Part shown: in pieces, positions 41,925 through 51,387 of the stretch | Position numbering within the stretch: the stretch's first letter is position 1 | Layout: each line of letters starts with the position of its first letter | NCBI GenBank assembly: GCA_910586225.1 | Contig: CAJUIL010000026.1 | Span: 1-57,358 of the forward strand | Direction: 5' to 3' | DNA length: 57,358 bases | Origin: an uncultured Eubacterium sp. | GTDB lineage: Bacteria; Bacillota; Clostridia; Lachnospirales; Lachnospiraceae | The notes under the pieces: model-generated | Databases searched by the model: none | The model's input: only the letters and a program-made list of their open reading frames with translations | Told to the model about the DNA's origin: nothing | Made by a program: the position numbers and the translations under genes

Positions 41925-42809
41925 CTACTTTACATCCACACTTTGATATCCTTCTAAAATATGATGGTACAGCATCCGCACAGCCGGAGCCATAAATTCC
42001 GGGTGCAGCGCGGCAATTCCAATGATCCGGCACGCCTGCGGATGTACCGGATAGCAGTCCACCTCGTACGGAATATCCCGCATAACCAGCTCTGGCATTA
42101 GGCAGATGCCGAACCCTTTTGCTACAAGCGCGATCGTGGACAGATCGTCTACCACATGGTAGTGTGACTGGATACGCAGCGAATTTTCCTTTAAAAAATT
42201 CTGGATATCCGCGTCGGTACACTCCCGCTGTGTAACAAACTGGTGCTCACGCATTTCTTCAATATCCATATATGGCTTTGTGCGGTCCTTGCGGGCGCCT
42301 TTTGGCAGCACACAAAGCAGCGGGTCTTTATACAATGGCTCGATCGGGATATCCTTGGCGCTGGATACCGATAAAAACCCAAGATCTGCAACACCGTTTT
42401 TGATCCAATACGATACGTCGTCGTATGTCCCCTGGAACACCTCGATCGTAATCTCGGCGTACTGCTTTTGGAACGAGCGCAGGATATCCGGCAGCCAGTT
42501 CGTACATACGCTTGAAAATACGGCAAGCTTGACCTTGCCCTGCTTTAATCCGTTGAGCTGGGCAATCGCCTGCTTTAAGCTCTCGTCGCTGTTTAAAACT
42601 GCGTTGACATACGGCAGCAGATGCTCTCCGTAATTCGTCAGCGCAATCCCTGCCTTGCTGCGTGTAAGCACGGTAAATCCCAGTTCATTTTCCATCGATG
42701 CGATCGTATGGCTGATAGCAGAAGGGGTCAGACCAAGAATATCGGCAGCCTTTTGAAAGCTGCCGATATTCGCTGCGGTCTGAAACACCTGATACGTTAA
42801 TAATGTCAT
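41925..42809 (-). CDS. LysR-family regulator, last gene of the por operon
   Basis: 294 aa: LysR helix-turn-helix (LLTYQVFQTAANIGSFQKAADI, LTPSAISHTIASMENELGF) and a substrate-binding domain (KLAVFSSVCTNWLPDILRSFQKQY). It starts 3 bases after the porB stop, so it is co-transcribed with the operon it probably controls. LysR-type half-sites (AAAGTGAA/TTCACTTT) lie at the operon promoter at 46133-46182. The co-inducer could be a 2-oxoacid or CoA ester (inference). Confidence 0.9.
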   Translation of the reverse strand: MTLLTYQVFQTAANIGSFQKAADILGLTPSAISHTIASMENELGFTVLTRSKAGIALTNYGEHLLPYVNAVLNSDESLKQAIAQLNGLKQGKVKLAVFSSVCTNWLPDILRSFQKQYAEITIEVFQGTYDDVSYWIKNGVADLGFLSVSSAKDIPIEPLYKDPLLCVLPKGARKDRTKPYMDIEEMREHQFVTQRECTDADIQNFLKENSLRIQSHYHVVDDLSTIALVAKGFGICLMPELVMRDIPYEVDCYPVHPQACRIIGIAALHPEFMAPAVRMLYHHILEGYQSVDVK

Positions 42810-42812
42810 AGC

Positions 42813-43775
42813 TTACCTCGCGCAGCGGTACTGCAGCTCTTCCCATCTGCGGTCTACTTCTTCCTGGAATTGCACGAGAAGCTGCTCATTGCCTGGTTGA
42901 AACAGATGCCGGAACCTGCCCTGCGGTTTTAAAAAGTCCTCGATCGGCAGCTTCTTTTTCGGCTCATAAGAAAGCGTCCACTTTCCATGGTCTACCTCAA
43001 ACAGCGGCCAGTAGCACGTATCTACCGCCAGCTTGCAGATCTTCATGATTTCCGGCGTATCATACCGCCATCCTCTCGGACACGGCGTCATAATATTCAA
43101 AAAACAGGCTCCCTGCGTATAGATTGCTTTTTCCGCCTTTAGATGCAGGTCTTTAAAATCCTGTGTCAACGTCGTCTGCGCGACATACGGTACGTTGTGA
43201 TCCGCTATGATCGCGGACAGATCTTTACGGTTTTGCATCTTTCCGTCGGACTGTGTCCCAATCGGTGTCGTCGTTGTATCTGCATACATCGGCGTCGCAG
43301 AGGAACGCTGGATGCCGGTGTTCATATACGCGCCGTTATCATAGCAGACATATACCATGTCATGCCCGCGCTCCATCGCGCCGGATAATGACTGGAACCC
43401 AATATCATAAGTCCCTCCGTCACCGCCGAACGTAATAAATTTAAAGTTTTCCTGCTCTGGAAGCCTTCCGCGCTTCTTTAACGCCTTGTACGCTGTCTCT
43501 ACGCCGCTTAATGTAGCGCCTGCGTTTTCAAACGCATTATGGATATAGCTGTCCTCCCATGCTGTATACGGATACATATAGGAAGATACCTCCAGACATC
43601 CGGTTGCGTTTCCGATGACCGCATGGTCGCCCGGATGCAGCGCACGCAGTACCGCGCGTACACCGATCGTAGCCCCGCAGCCTGCGCACATCCGATGCCC
43701 AGGTGCCAGCCGCTCCGGCTTCTCCACCCAATCCTTCAAACGATAGGACTTTTCTGATACTGTCTGATTGCTCAC
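42813..43775 (-). CDS. porB: pyruvate:ferredoxin oxidoreductase beta subunit
   Basis: 320 aa TPP-binding subunit: cluster/TPP region HRMCAGCGATIGVRAVL, NATGCLEVSSYMYPYTAWEDSYIH, the TPP motif GGDGGTYDIGFQSLSGAMERG and YDNGAYMNTGIQRSSATP, a stretch typical of pyruvate rather than 2-oxoglutarate enzymes. C-terminal GRFRHLFQPG also fits. It decarboxylates pyruvate to acetyl-CoA, reducing ferredoxin that can feed the [FeFe]-hydrogenase whose maturases lie 20 kb away. Confidence 0.92.
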   Translation of the reverse strand: MSNQTVSEKSYRLKDWVEKPERLAPGHRMCAGCGATIGVRAVLRALHPGDHAVIGNATGCLEVSSYMYPYTAWEDSYIHNAFENAGATLSGVETAYKALKKRGRLPEQENFKFITFGGDGGTYDIGFQSLSGAMERGHDMVYVCYDNGAYMNTGIQRSSATPMYADTTTTPIGTQSDGKMQNRKDLSAIIADHNVPYVAQTTLTQDFKDLHLKAEKAIYTQGACFLNIMTPCPRGWRYDTPEIMKICKLAVDTCYWPLFEVDHGKWTLSYEPKKKLPIEDFLKPQGRFRHLFQPGNEQLLVQFQEEVDRRWEELQYRCAR

Positions 43776-43784
43776 TTGTGCCTC

Positions 43785-44966
43785 CTATTTCCGTAACCCG
43801 ATATACTGGTACTGTTCTACTTTTTTTCCATACTGATCCGCTTGCGCAAGCTCTTCAAAAACCGCGTAAACATCCTTAACTGTAAAATCACGCCCGCCCA
43901 GGCCATAAATATAATTAACAGTTTCTATGCTGACCTTGTTTCGAAACAGCGCCGCGTCCACTTCGCAGCCTAACGGCCCTCCGTTTCCATTATAGCTCTC
44001 ACAGCGGTCTAAGATCGCAGCCATCCGGCAGCCCTTTAACGCTTCTGCGAGCTCCTTGGCCGGAAACGGCCGGAATACTCTTAATTTGATCACGCCGACC
44101 TTTTTGCCCTCGGCGCGCAGATCGTCTACCGCCTGCTTCGCTGTACCTGCCGCTGAACCGATCAGCAGCATAATATAATCCGCATCATCTGTGCGGTATT
44201 CTTCAAATAATCCATAGCTGCGGCCAGAAAGGCTGGAAAATCGCTGTGCCACCTCTAATATGACCGCCTTTGCCTGCTCCATCGCTATCTCTTGGTTTTT
44301 CCTTGCTTCCATTACATAAGCGGAAGCGGAATACGGGCCGACCGCAACCGGCTTACCTGGATGAAGCAAATACTCCTCTGGCTCATACGTACCTACAAAA
44401 TCCTTTACCGCTTGGTCCTCCAGCAGCTCGATATTTTCTACGGCATGACTCGTAATAAATCCATCCTGGCAGATCATAACCGGAAGATGCACATCCTTAT
44501 GCTCTGCGATCGGATATGCCTGGATGAAATTATCATAAGCCTCCTGGTTATTTTCCGCGTAGATCTGAATCCATCCGGTATCACGCGCACCCATGCCGTC
44601 GGTATGGTCGCAGTTGATATTGATCGGTCCGGATAATGTGCGGTTTACAAGCGCCAGCACAAGCGGCATCCGGTTCGAAGCCGCCAGCAGCAGCTCTTCC
44701 CACATCAGCGCCAAACCTGCAGAGGAAGTCGCCGTAAGGCTCCTTGCGCCTGCAGCCTGCGCACCGATCGCCGCGCTCATGGAAGAATGCTCACTTTCTA
44801 CTGGAATAAATTCCGTGTCCATTTCTCCGTTTGCGATATAGGAAGATACCATCTGCGGAATTTCCGTAGACGGCGTGATCGGAAACGCCGGCATAACATC
44901 CGGATTAATCTGGCGGATCGCATACGATACCGCCTCGTTGCCTGACATACGGTCTTTGATCGCCAT
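43785..44966 (-). CDS. porA: pyruvate:ferredoxin oxidoreductase alpha subunit
   Basis: 393 aa: GNEAVSYAIRQINPDVMPAFPITPSTEI, EFIPVESEHSSMSAAIGA, ARSLTATSSAGLALMWEEL and GAMGARDTGW-like DGMGARDTGWIQIYAENNQEA. It binds TPP and CoA-side elements with PorB. It starts 2 bases after the porD stop and ends 9 bases before porB. Confidence 0.93.
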   Translation of the reverse strand: MAIKDRMSGNEAVSYAIRQINPDVMPAFPITPSTEIPQMVSSYIANGEMDTEFIPVESEHSSMSAAIGAQAAGARSLTATSSAGLALMWEELLLAASNRMPLVLALVNRTLSGPININCDHTDGMGARDTGWIQIYAENNQEAYDNFIQAYPIAEHKDVHLPVMICQDGFITSHAVENIELLEDQAVKDFVGTYEPEEYLLHPGKPVAVGPYSASAYVMEARKNQEIAMEQAKAVILEVAQRFSSLSGRSYGLFEEYRTDDADYIMLLIGSAAGTAKQAVDDLRAEGKKVGVIKLRVFRPFPAKELAEALKGCRMAAILDRCESYNGNGGPLGCEVDAALFRNKVSIETVNYIYGLGGRDFTVKDVYAVFEELAQADQYGKKVEQYQYIGLRK

Positions 44967-44968
44967 CG

Positions 44969-45271
44969 TTACCTTCCCTCCTTCATCGTAATTGCCTGAA
45001 ACGGGCAGACGTTCGCGCAGATACCGCAGCCCTTACAGTGGTCATAGTCAAAATCCTCCCGCGCCCCGTCCTTCACCGGAATACTGGAATCCGGACAAAC
45101 TGGTACGCAGAGCATACACTGTTTGCACAGCTTTTCATGAAAGACCGGCGTGCTCGTCCGCCATTCGCCTGTATGAAAATATTTCGAAGTTCCCGGAGCA
45201 AACATCATCAGACCCTCAGTCAAATCCTGGTGTCTTGTCTGCTCGTTTATTTTATGTACATCTGTTCTCAT
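44969..45271 (-). CDS. porD: pyruvate:ferredoxin oxidoreductase delta (2x[4Fe-4S]) subunit
   Basis: 100 aa ferredoxin-like subunit with two [4Fe-4S] motifs: CKQCMLCVPVCPDSS and CKGCGICANVCPFQA. It carries electrons from the TPP site to external ferredoxin. GAMMM-type N-terminus TGEWRTSTPVF is common in POR delta subunits. Confidence 0.93.
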   Translation of the reverse strand: MRTDVHKINEQTRHQDLTEGLMMFAPGTSKYFHTGEWRTSTPVFHEKLCKQCMLCVPVCPDSSIPVKDGAREDFDYDHCKGCGICANVCPFQAITMKEGR

Positions 45272-45314
45272 GTATCTTTATCCTCAATTTAATTTTTATT
45301 GTATCGTCTGACCT

Positions 45315-45920
45315 TTACGCGCTTTTTCTAATATCCTGATTCAACATTTCCTGCATTACTTCAAACGTCCGATACAATGCCTGCATATTTCCTTCGATCA
45401 CTTCCGGCTTCTTTGCAAATTTATGCTCGTACAAGCCGCGCATCTCTTTTAAAAACGCTTCGCGCTCCATCACTCCGCTGACCGCGACAGCCGCCGCCAG
45501 CATTGGGGAATTTGGAAAATTCTTTCCAAGCGTCTCTTCTGAGATGCTTCTGGCATCAACCGTATAAATACTGCCCTGATATCCGTTCAGCAGCGGCAGA
45601 ATCTCTTCTTTTGCCTTTGGAGTATTAATAATAATGGCGCCATCCCGTTTCAGGCCCGCCGTAACATCCACAGAATGCAGCAGGGTTTCATCTACGACCA
45701 TCACCAGATCCGGCGTATAAATATTAGAATGCACCCGTATCGGCTCTCGTCCGATCCGGTTATATGCGGTAATCGGCGCGCCCATACGCTCTGGACCGTA
45801 TTCCGGAAAACCCTGTACGTATTGTCCTGTTTTAAATGCCGCATCAGCTAACAGCAATGCCGCTGTTTTGGCTCCCTGTCCGCCTCTTCCATGCCATCTG
45901 ATCTCAAGTCCTTTGTTCAT
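45315..45920 (-). CDS. porC: pyruvate:ferredoxin oxidoreductase gamma subunit
   Basis: 201 aa: EIRWHGRGGQGAKTAALLLADAA, GFPEYGPERMGAPITAYNRI and VDETLLHSVDV. It is the first gene of porCDAB-lysR. I prefer the ATG at 45920 (AAGGAG 9 bases upstream); the ATG at 45926 is only 3 bases from that site. Confidence 0.92.
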   Translation of the reverse strand: MNKGLEIRWHGRGGQGAKTAALLLADAAFKTGQYVQGFPEYGPERMGAPITAYNRIGREPIRVHSNIYTPDLVMVVDETLLHSVDVTAGLKRDGAIIINTPKAKEEILPLLNGYQGSIYTVDARSISEETLGKNFPNSPMLAAAVAVSGVMEREAFLKEMRGLYEHKFAKKPEVIEGNMQALYRTFEVMQEMLNQDIRKSA

Positions 45921-46106
45921 TTCCATACACTCCTTTTTATACAAACGTCAAATACTTGCAGCCGTTCTGATACCTTCACTGCTGCAAATACTTAGCTTTA
46001 CATATCCTGCGCACAGATACGCAGTACAACTTAAGCTGTCACACTCATTTCTCAGCTGCTATTCACAGCCAAAGGCTGCTCATAGCAACATTTCTCAACG
46101 CATTTT

Positions 46107-46135
46107 ATTATAATAACCCTTGGGGATTTTGTAAA
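46107..46135 (-). promoter_or_regulatory. promoter of the por operon
   Basis: On the minus strand TTTACA (46135-46130) and a perfect TATAAT (46112-46107) are spaced by 17 bases. The leader to porC is about 180 bases and contains several CAGCTG/CAGCCTTTGGCTG-like inverted repeats but no recognised riboswitch. Confidence 0.78.
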
Positions 46136-46182
46136 GTGAAAGTATGAGAATTATTCACTTTAAAGATGAATTTTTTTCACTT
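46133..46182. promoter_or_regulatory. triple LysR half-sites at the por promoter
   Basis: AAAGTGAA (46133-46140) and TTCACTTT (46154-46161) form an 8-bp perfect inverted repeat with a 13-base centre, and a third TTCACTT lies at 46176-46182. The proximal half overlaps the -35 box. This is the usual recognition plus activation-site layout of LysR regulators and fits the LysR gene at the end of the operon. Confidence 0.65.
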
Positions 46183-46184
46183 AT

Positions 46185-46216
46185 AAAAAAACAAAAAGAC
46201 GTCCGCACTGGACGCC
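46185..46216 (-). terminator. terminator of the Ig-like surface protein gene
   Basis: CGTCC/GGACG stem (46200-46204 with 46210-46214, 5-base loop); on the minus strand it is followed by TCTTTTTGTTTTTTT. It separates the surface protein gene from the por regulatory region. Confidence 0.75.
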
Positions 46217-46283
46217 TTTCTGTTCATTTTCATAATATTTCGCAGCAATCTGCCCCATCTGCGGCAGTATTCCGCTGATCCTG

Positions 46284-48827
46284 CTATCGATTTGTAAAGG
46301 TTCTGCCTACCGGGATCCGGTAATCTACATACACCTTCTGATTTCCCTTAATGATAACCGCTGAACGAATCGTGATCGTACTGATATGGATCTGCTCTCC
46401 TTTTCCTACCGGGGTTGCAGAACCAGTATAATTTGAGCCTGTAACCGTACAATCTGTGATCAGATCACCGTTTGCTACCTGGATACAATCCGCCGCTACC
46501 TGAAAAGCATTGGTAGCGCTTGTACTTGTCGTCAGGCTGCGGATGCTGTAATCCGGGATTTTCTGCGTATCTGTCAGTTCGATATTTACGGTCGCTACCT
46601 TATTTTCGTTCGAGCCCGTACCGATATAGGAATACCGCTGGTTGTATTTCAGCGTCACCGTATAAATTCCCTGCTCCGCTTTTCTGCAGTATAAACCGTC
46701 ATTTTCCATCGCCGTTCCGATCTGTACCGGCTGCAGCGTCATTTTGTTCGTTGTTGCCGTAATTGCGCTGTCGGATGTGATCGGCGTGATCATATCGGTC
46801 GCGTAATAAGTATTTCCCTTGCGGATCTGCGCTCCTGTAAAATCAACATAATCGTTAAATACACCGCCGCGGTATTCTGCAAGGCGTATTGTGATCTGCG
46901 GCACATTTCCAATCTCTGTATTTTCATTGATGCCCATATCCAGCGAAGCGTTGCTTGCTTCTACCTGATAGGTATATGCGCCGTTCATCGGAGGAGCAGA
47001 CACAATGACAGTAAAATTCTGATTTAAGGTTACGCCGCCTGCTGTCAGCGCCAAAATACAGTTGTAAATACCAACCGACGCTCCGTTTGTCGTCACGATA
47101 ATGCTGTTGCTGGACGGCTCATAGCGCGCCACAGTCCGACCATAAGATTCTGTAACGATTCCCGTCGCATTTGTCAGTGACAGCGCTTCTCCGTATTGAT
47201 CGAGCGCCGTAACCGGAATGATCTTCTGATATCCGGCTACATTTACATTTGACATAGCGATCGCTGTTTCTTTCATCTTGATCGACGCCAGATAACGGCC
47301 TGCCTTAACTGTCACATCATAAGAATAAGTCACAGGGATCGTACCCTGCATTGCAGTAACCACGATCGTAACCGTACCTGCCTTGATCGGCGTCAGCTTA
47401 CCGTCTGAGCTGACGATCAGGCTGTCCGGATCCGAGGACGTATAAGTAAGCGCGTCATAAGCGATCGCTGCCCCACTTTTATCCAATGCGGCAAAATGCG
47501 CATACATCGTATCGCCAATCGCTACCTCCCGTACATCCGGATCCTTAAAAGTAGGTGTCTGGATGCTTTTGGTCAGTGTAAATTTAGTTTCGGCCGCTTC
47601 CTCCGCCCGCTGCTCTACACAGACGATCGTCTGGGTGTCTGACAGGCGTGTGCCGTCAATTCCCGTATATTCCAGCGTTACACTCGCAATGCTTCCAATG
47701 GTTGTCATAAACAGCTTGTTCGTCTGCTGATCCAGCAGTCCGTTCGTTACATTTGCTGAGTAACGGAACGTACCATTTTTTATCATTTCTGTTACATCAA
47801 TATTTTTCACATCGTAAAATGCATATTCGATCGTCGTATATTTTCCTGCCTGTGCAGATGAGGTTGTGATCTTAAGCTTCACTGGTTTGCCTGCGCTTGC
47901 AGTAAAATCCTTCGTATAGCCTGCACAGGAAACCGTATAGACCTTTCCATCTGTAAAGCTGGTCGATGTAGTGACATCTACCGTCTTACCATCCTGCGAA
48001 TATTCTACCTTCTTTACAACAACCGTCGTCTCTCCCGACTTAATGGAAAAATCCGCTTCCTTAAACTTCACTGCAGGAGCTGTTCCAAACGTAAGGCTAA
48101 AACGATTGGATGCTTTCTGTTCAATATTTTCGATAAACGTACCAACCGTTACCTTTACCTGCTTTGTACAAAGCGCCGCTCCCTTCGCCGAATTTCTCGG
48201 TGTTGCGGTGATCGTGTATTCGCCGGACTGCGTCGGAGTAAACGCACCGTCCTGCGTGATCTGTGAAGAGCAGTCCGCTCCTTTTGCATCTGTCACTGTC
48301 CAGTACACCTTGCTTGTCGCATTCGCAGGAGTCATAACTGCGCGGAACTGGTATGTTTCACCGGATTTCAGCTGCTTTAAGTCGCTGACCCCCGTAGTGT
48401 CAATATTCACGGACTTTGCCTTGCTCTGCAGCTTGCCCGCAAATGTAATCTTATTGACCAGCTTCCATTTGGCCGTATATACGTTAACCGTAATACGAAT
48501 GCGCTCGCCGACCGCATATGCAGACTCTCCGTTGCTGTCGATCGTCAGCTGGTTTGTCACCGAGGTGCCCTTTGCGATTGTCTTTTGCGTATCAAAGGAC
48601 GCCCATTTCTTGCCCTTTCCTGTGATATGCCACTTTAAAATATAACCCTTCTGCACATTTTTGACCTGGATATCGTAAATGCCTTGGTTGGCACGGTTTT
48701 CATAAAAGGTCGAGTAAGTTGTCTGAAACGCCGGAGCCGCCGCTGCGTGTGCATAGACCGGCATACCTGTAAGTATCATCACAACTGCTAGTAATAATGC
48801 AAGCTTTTTAAAAATCTTCTGAGACAT
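46284..48827 (-). CDS. large secreted protein with bacterial Ig-like domains
   Basis: 847 aa with a classical signal peptide (KKLALLLAVVMILTGMPVYAHAAA, cleaved near residue 30). The rest is a chain of beta-rich modules; at least two look like Big_2-type Ig domains (about 130-225, TPANATSKVYWTV to GEYTITATPRN; about 430-510, YTSSDPDSLIVSSDGKLTPIKAGTVTIVV). No LPxTG, SLH or transmembrane anchor is visible at the C-terminus (GRTFTNR), so it is released or non-covalently held. AGGAGGG precedes the start; a terminator follows. Role unknown, possibly adhesion or matrix. Confidence 0.8.
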   Translation of the reverse strand: MSQKIFKKLALLLAVVMILTGMPVYAHAAAAPAFQTTYSTFYENRANQGIYDIQVKNVQKGYILKWHITGKGKKWASFDTQKTIAKGTSVTNQLTIDSNGESAYAVGERIRITVNVYTAKWKLVNKITFAGKLQSKAKSVNIDTTGVSDLKQLKSGETYQFRAVMTPANATSKVYWTVTDAKGADCSSQITQDGAFTPTQSGEYTITATPRNSAKGAALCTKQVKVTVGTFIENIEQKASNRFSLTFGTAPAVKFKEADFSIKSGETTVVVKKVEYSQDGKTVDVTTSTSFTDGKVYTVSCAGYTKDFTASAGKPVKLKITTSSAQAGKYTTIEYAFYDVKNIDVTEMIKNGTFRYSANVTNGLLDQQTNKLFMTTIGSIASVTLEYTGIDGTRLSDTQTIVCVEQRAEEAAETKFTLTKSIQTPTFKDPDVREVAIGDTMYAHFAALDKSGAAIAYDALTYTSSDPDSLIVSSDGKLTPIKAGTVTIVVTAMQGTIPVTYSYDVTVKAGRYLASIKMKETAIAMSNVNVAGYQKIIPVTALDQYGEALSLTNATGIVTESYGRTVARYEPSSNSIIVTTNGASVGIYNCILALTAGGVTLNQNFTVIVSAPPMNGAYTYQVEASNASLDMGINENTEIGNVPQITIRLAEYRGGVFNDYVDFTGAQIRKGNTYYATDMITPITSDSAITATTNKMTLQPVQIGTAMENDGLYCRKAEQGIYTVTLKYNQRYSYIGTGSNENKVATVNIELTDTQKIPDYSIRSLTTSTSATNAFQVAADCIQVANGDLITDCTVTGSNYTGSATPVGKGEQIHISTITIRSAVIIKGNQKVYVDYRIPVGRTFTNR

Positions 48828-48950
48828 TTTTGCCCTCCTTCTTTTTTAAATCTTAGATTGTTCCATTTTACCACTTTTTACCGGAATTGACAACCTGTCC
48901 AGAAGATTATTTTAGAAACATTACCGCCAGTCCTTGGCTCCACTGTAACC

Positions 48951-49427
48951 TTATTCCTTTCTCGTGTGAATAGAAACCTTAACGTCCTCCATTTGATCTA
49001 TATCATCCTTAGAGACTTCGACGAGAATGCCTCTGTTCACAAGCATATCATCAACATAAGCCGGTATTTTCTTATTTAATCGAACATTTAGCTCCTTATT
49101 ATCAGCCTTCATACTTTCCAGAGAAAATGTATTTGATACACCCGCTTTCATAACGATTGCGACCAGCGCATGAGATTCATAATAAGCCTGATCATAAAAA
49201 TCAGCTGTATCCGAAGAAAAGCCCAGGTCTATTAATACCGGTCTTGAAACAGAATGATCACAAACTATTTTTGCAACATAGTCGTCTTCTTTCTCCAGAT
49301 CGTAATATTTTTTTATAATTTCTACAACGACATCCTTCTCTTGAACGGTTTCCGATTTTGCAGAACAAGCCGTCAAAAGTAAAAGAAGTAAGGACATAAA
49401 TGCAAGTATGATGTGTAAATGTTTCAT
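48951..49427 (-). CDS. predicted lipoprotein
   Basis: 158 aa with a lipoprotein signal peptide (IILAFMSLLLLLLTACSAKSE, lipobox LTAC). The mature part has no recognised domain (LIDLGFSSDTADFYDQAYYES, LVAIVMKAGVSNTFSL) and may be a PrcB-like small beta fold. It lies 85 bases after the DUF4179-type gene, in the same direction, and may belong to the sigma-factor operon. Confidence 0.7.
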   Translation of the reverse strand: MKHLHIILAFMSLLLLLLTACSAKSETVQEKDVVVEIIKKYYDLEKEDDYVAKIVCDHSVSRPVLIDLGFSSDTADFYDQAYYESHALVAIVMKAGVSNTFSLESMKADNKELNVRLNKKIPAYVDDMLVNRGILVEVSKDDIDQMEDVKVSIHTRKE

Positions 49428-49512
49428 GATAAATTTCTCCCGATTAAAATGGGAATTTCGTCACAGTAACCAGCGAGCCAGCACACTCGCTACGTCAATC
49501 CGTAATATCCTA

Positions 49513-50682
49513 TCACTTTGGAATATAAACCGCGAACGTCACTGTGCCGTCCTCACCCAGTGTAAAAGTTAAGATCTTAAGGCTATCCAGCCCGGCATCT
49601 GAATATGAATATGGGAACTGTTCAGACATTCCGGCCCCCTTGCCTTCAAAATAATCCTGCACGCAAATCTTCCCGCTGCCAGACCCACGGCCTTTGATTT
49701 TATATTGATAGCTCACATATCCGTCACTGTCTGGCGTTAACGTCTGCACTGTGCTTTCTACGCGTTTTGCATACAGATCGATCGTATCCGGCGTAAGCTT
49801 CTCCATCCATTGTTCAATCTCCTCTTCTTTCCTTTGCATAGCCTTCGGCACTTCGTCTGATGTTTTCTCCGGCTCCGCCAGACTTTTCAGGTATTCGGCC
49901 GCTGCCTGCGGATCTGCCTTGGCCTTATCTATCGGCAGCTCAAACAGCGCGTTCAGTCCTTGATAACCTTCTTTTCTTGCTATTTCGCCTGTCGTTTTGT
50001 CAAAGCGATATGCTTGGTTATCATAAAACGTACTGTCTGATACGCACAGGTACAGTCCATGATCTGCAAAGATTTCTACATTGTCGCATTCTGTAACCCT
50101 GTATAAAACACCGTCCTGCATAAGCTCCGAATAACCTCCGCGCATCGTGACCACATTGTATTGTACCGGATCATAGCCCTTGATAAGCGGCGATACAAAA
50201 AAGGAAAGCTCGCCGTACGCCTCGTCAGACGTATCCGGCATCGGCGTTCCATCTGCATATTCAATCGCTGTAACCGCATACGTCCGGTCGTCTAAGATCT
50301 CGCCGCCGGCGCTTGCCTGAAAGTGTGTAAGATCCTTCCCGGATACCATGCCAAGCAGCGTCACACGATATCCGCCGATCGTCTGCTGCTCGTTGACCGT
50401 AACCGCTGTCTTACTCTGAAACGCTTCTGCCAGCTTTGCGTCTTTAAAATGCTCTGTTACCTTCTCCGGCGCCAAATACCTCCACGAGGCATACGCTGTC
50501 ACAGACCCCGCCGCCAATACGATAAACGCTGCTGCCGCCGCTGCTGGTAACTTTCCTGCTCTTTTTTTACCCATATCCTCTCTCTCCTTTGCCTGTCTTA
50601 TGATCTCCTGGTTCAGCTGTACACCCGGTGCCTGCGTTGGAGTAAGGGCTTGTTTTAATAATGCGTCAACATTCTTTTTCAT
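49513..50682 (-). CDS. DUF4179-type membrane protein, putative anti-sigma factor
   Basis: 389 aa with a cytoplasmic N-terminal part of about 45 residues (LLKQALTPTQAPGVQLNQEI), one membrane segment (LPAAAAAAFIVLAAGSVTAYA) and a large extracytoplasmic domain. This is the typical anti-sigma architecture seen with DUF4179. It overlaps the sigma-factor gene by 17 bases, so the pair is translationally coupled. The trigger is unknown. Confidence 0.78.
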   Translation of the reverse strand: MKKNVDALLKQALTPTQAPGVQLNQEIIRQAKEREDMGKKRAGKLPAAAAAAFIVLAAGSVTAYASWRYLAPEKVTEHFKDAKLAEAFQSKTAVTVNEQQTIGGYRVTLLGMVSGKDLTHFQASAGGEILDDRTYAVTAIEYADGTPMPDTSDEAYGELSFFVSPLIKGYDPVQYNVVTMRGGYSELMQDGVLYRVTECDNVEIFADHGLYLCVSDSTFYDNQAYRFDKTTGEIARKEGYQGLNALFELPIDKAKADPQAAAEYLKSLAEPEKTSDEVPKAMQRKEEEIEQWMEKLTPDTIDLYAKRVESTVQTLTPDSDGYVSYQYKIKGRGSGSGKICVQDYFEGKGAGMSEQFPYSYSDAGLDSLKILTFTLGEDGTVTFAVYIPK

Positions 50683-51202
50683 TTAAAACAACCTCCAGTT
50701 CTTTTTCTAATATCCTTCTGGCATAATACAGCCTGCTTTTTACCGTCCCCTGCGGGATCCGGATAACAGAAGCGATCTGTGCGACCGAAAAATCTTCCAT
50801 ATAATACAAAAGTACGATCATCCGATATCGCTGCGGCAGACGGTTTACCGCCGCCCTGACCGCTTCCGCTTCCTCTCTCCGCAAAAACTGTGCTTCCGCC
50901 GACTGCTGCATTTTATCAGCCGCCTGCAGAGCTTCTGCCTCGGTCATCGCAGGACCGTCCGCAATCCGTTTTCTCCAGGCATACTTGCGCTTTTTATTTT
51001 TCCAAATGCGCACCGCGACCGTCAAAAGATATCCCTTCGGATTCTGCTCTGTCCGGATCGTTTTGCTGCATTCCACCGCTTTTAAAAGCGTATCCTGGTA
51101 AAGATCCTCCGCTTCCTGCCTGCTGCCTGTCAAATACGCGCAGAAAGAATAAATATCAGTTCCATATTCACGGATGCAATGCTCCAATTCTTCTATTGTC
51201 AT
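50666..51202 (-). CDS. ECF-type RNA polymerase sigma factor
   Basis: 178 aa: sigma region 2 (DIYSFCAYLTGSRQEAEDLYQDTLLKA) and region 4 (LPQRYRMIVLLYYMEDFSVAQIASVIRIPQGTVKSRLYYARRIL). No regions 1.1 or 3, as in ECF factors. GGGGATG precedes the ATG. It is followed by its putative membrane anti-sigma factor and a lipoprotein; the three may form an envelope-stress unit. Confidence 0.92.
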   Translation of the reverse strand: MTIEELEHCIREYGTDIYSFCAYLTGSRQEAEDLYQDTLLKAVECSKTIRTEQNPKGYLLTVAVRIWKNKKRKYAWRKRIADGPAMTEAEALQAADKMQQSAEAQFLRREEAEAVRAAVNRLPQRYRMIVLLYYMEDFSVAQIASVIRIPQGTVKSRLYYARRILEKELEVVLNEKEC

Positions 51203-51387
51203 AATTCATCCCCACTTTTCAGACGTCTTAGAAAGGGGTTGCCCTTCACTGATATATGGTAACAGCTTTCCGATTGGTTCAAAAAAAGAATCGCAAAGTC
51301 AAAAAAATATGTTACAATCCTATCATAAATAAAAATAAAGGATCCATGAAGGCAACCAATACTGAAAACAACAAGGAGGAAAAACAT

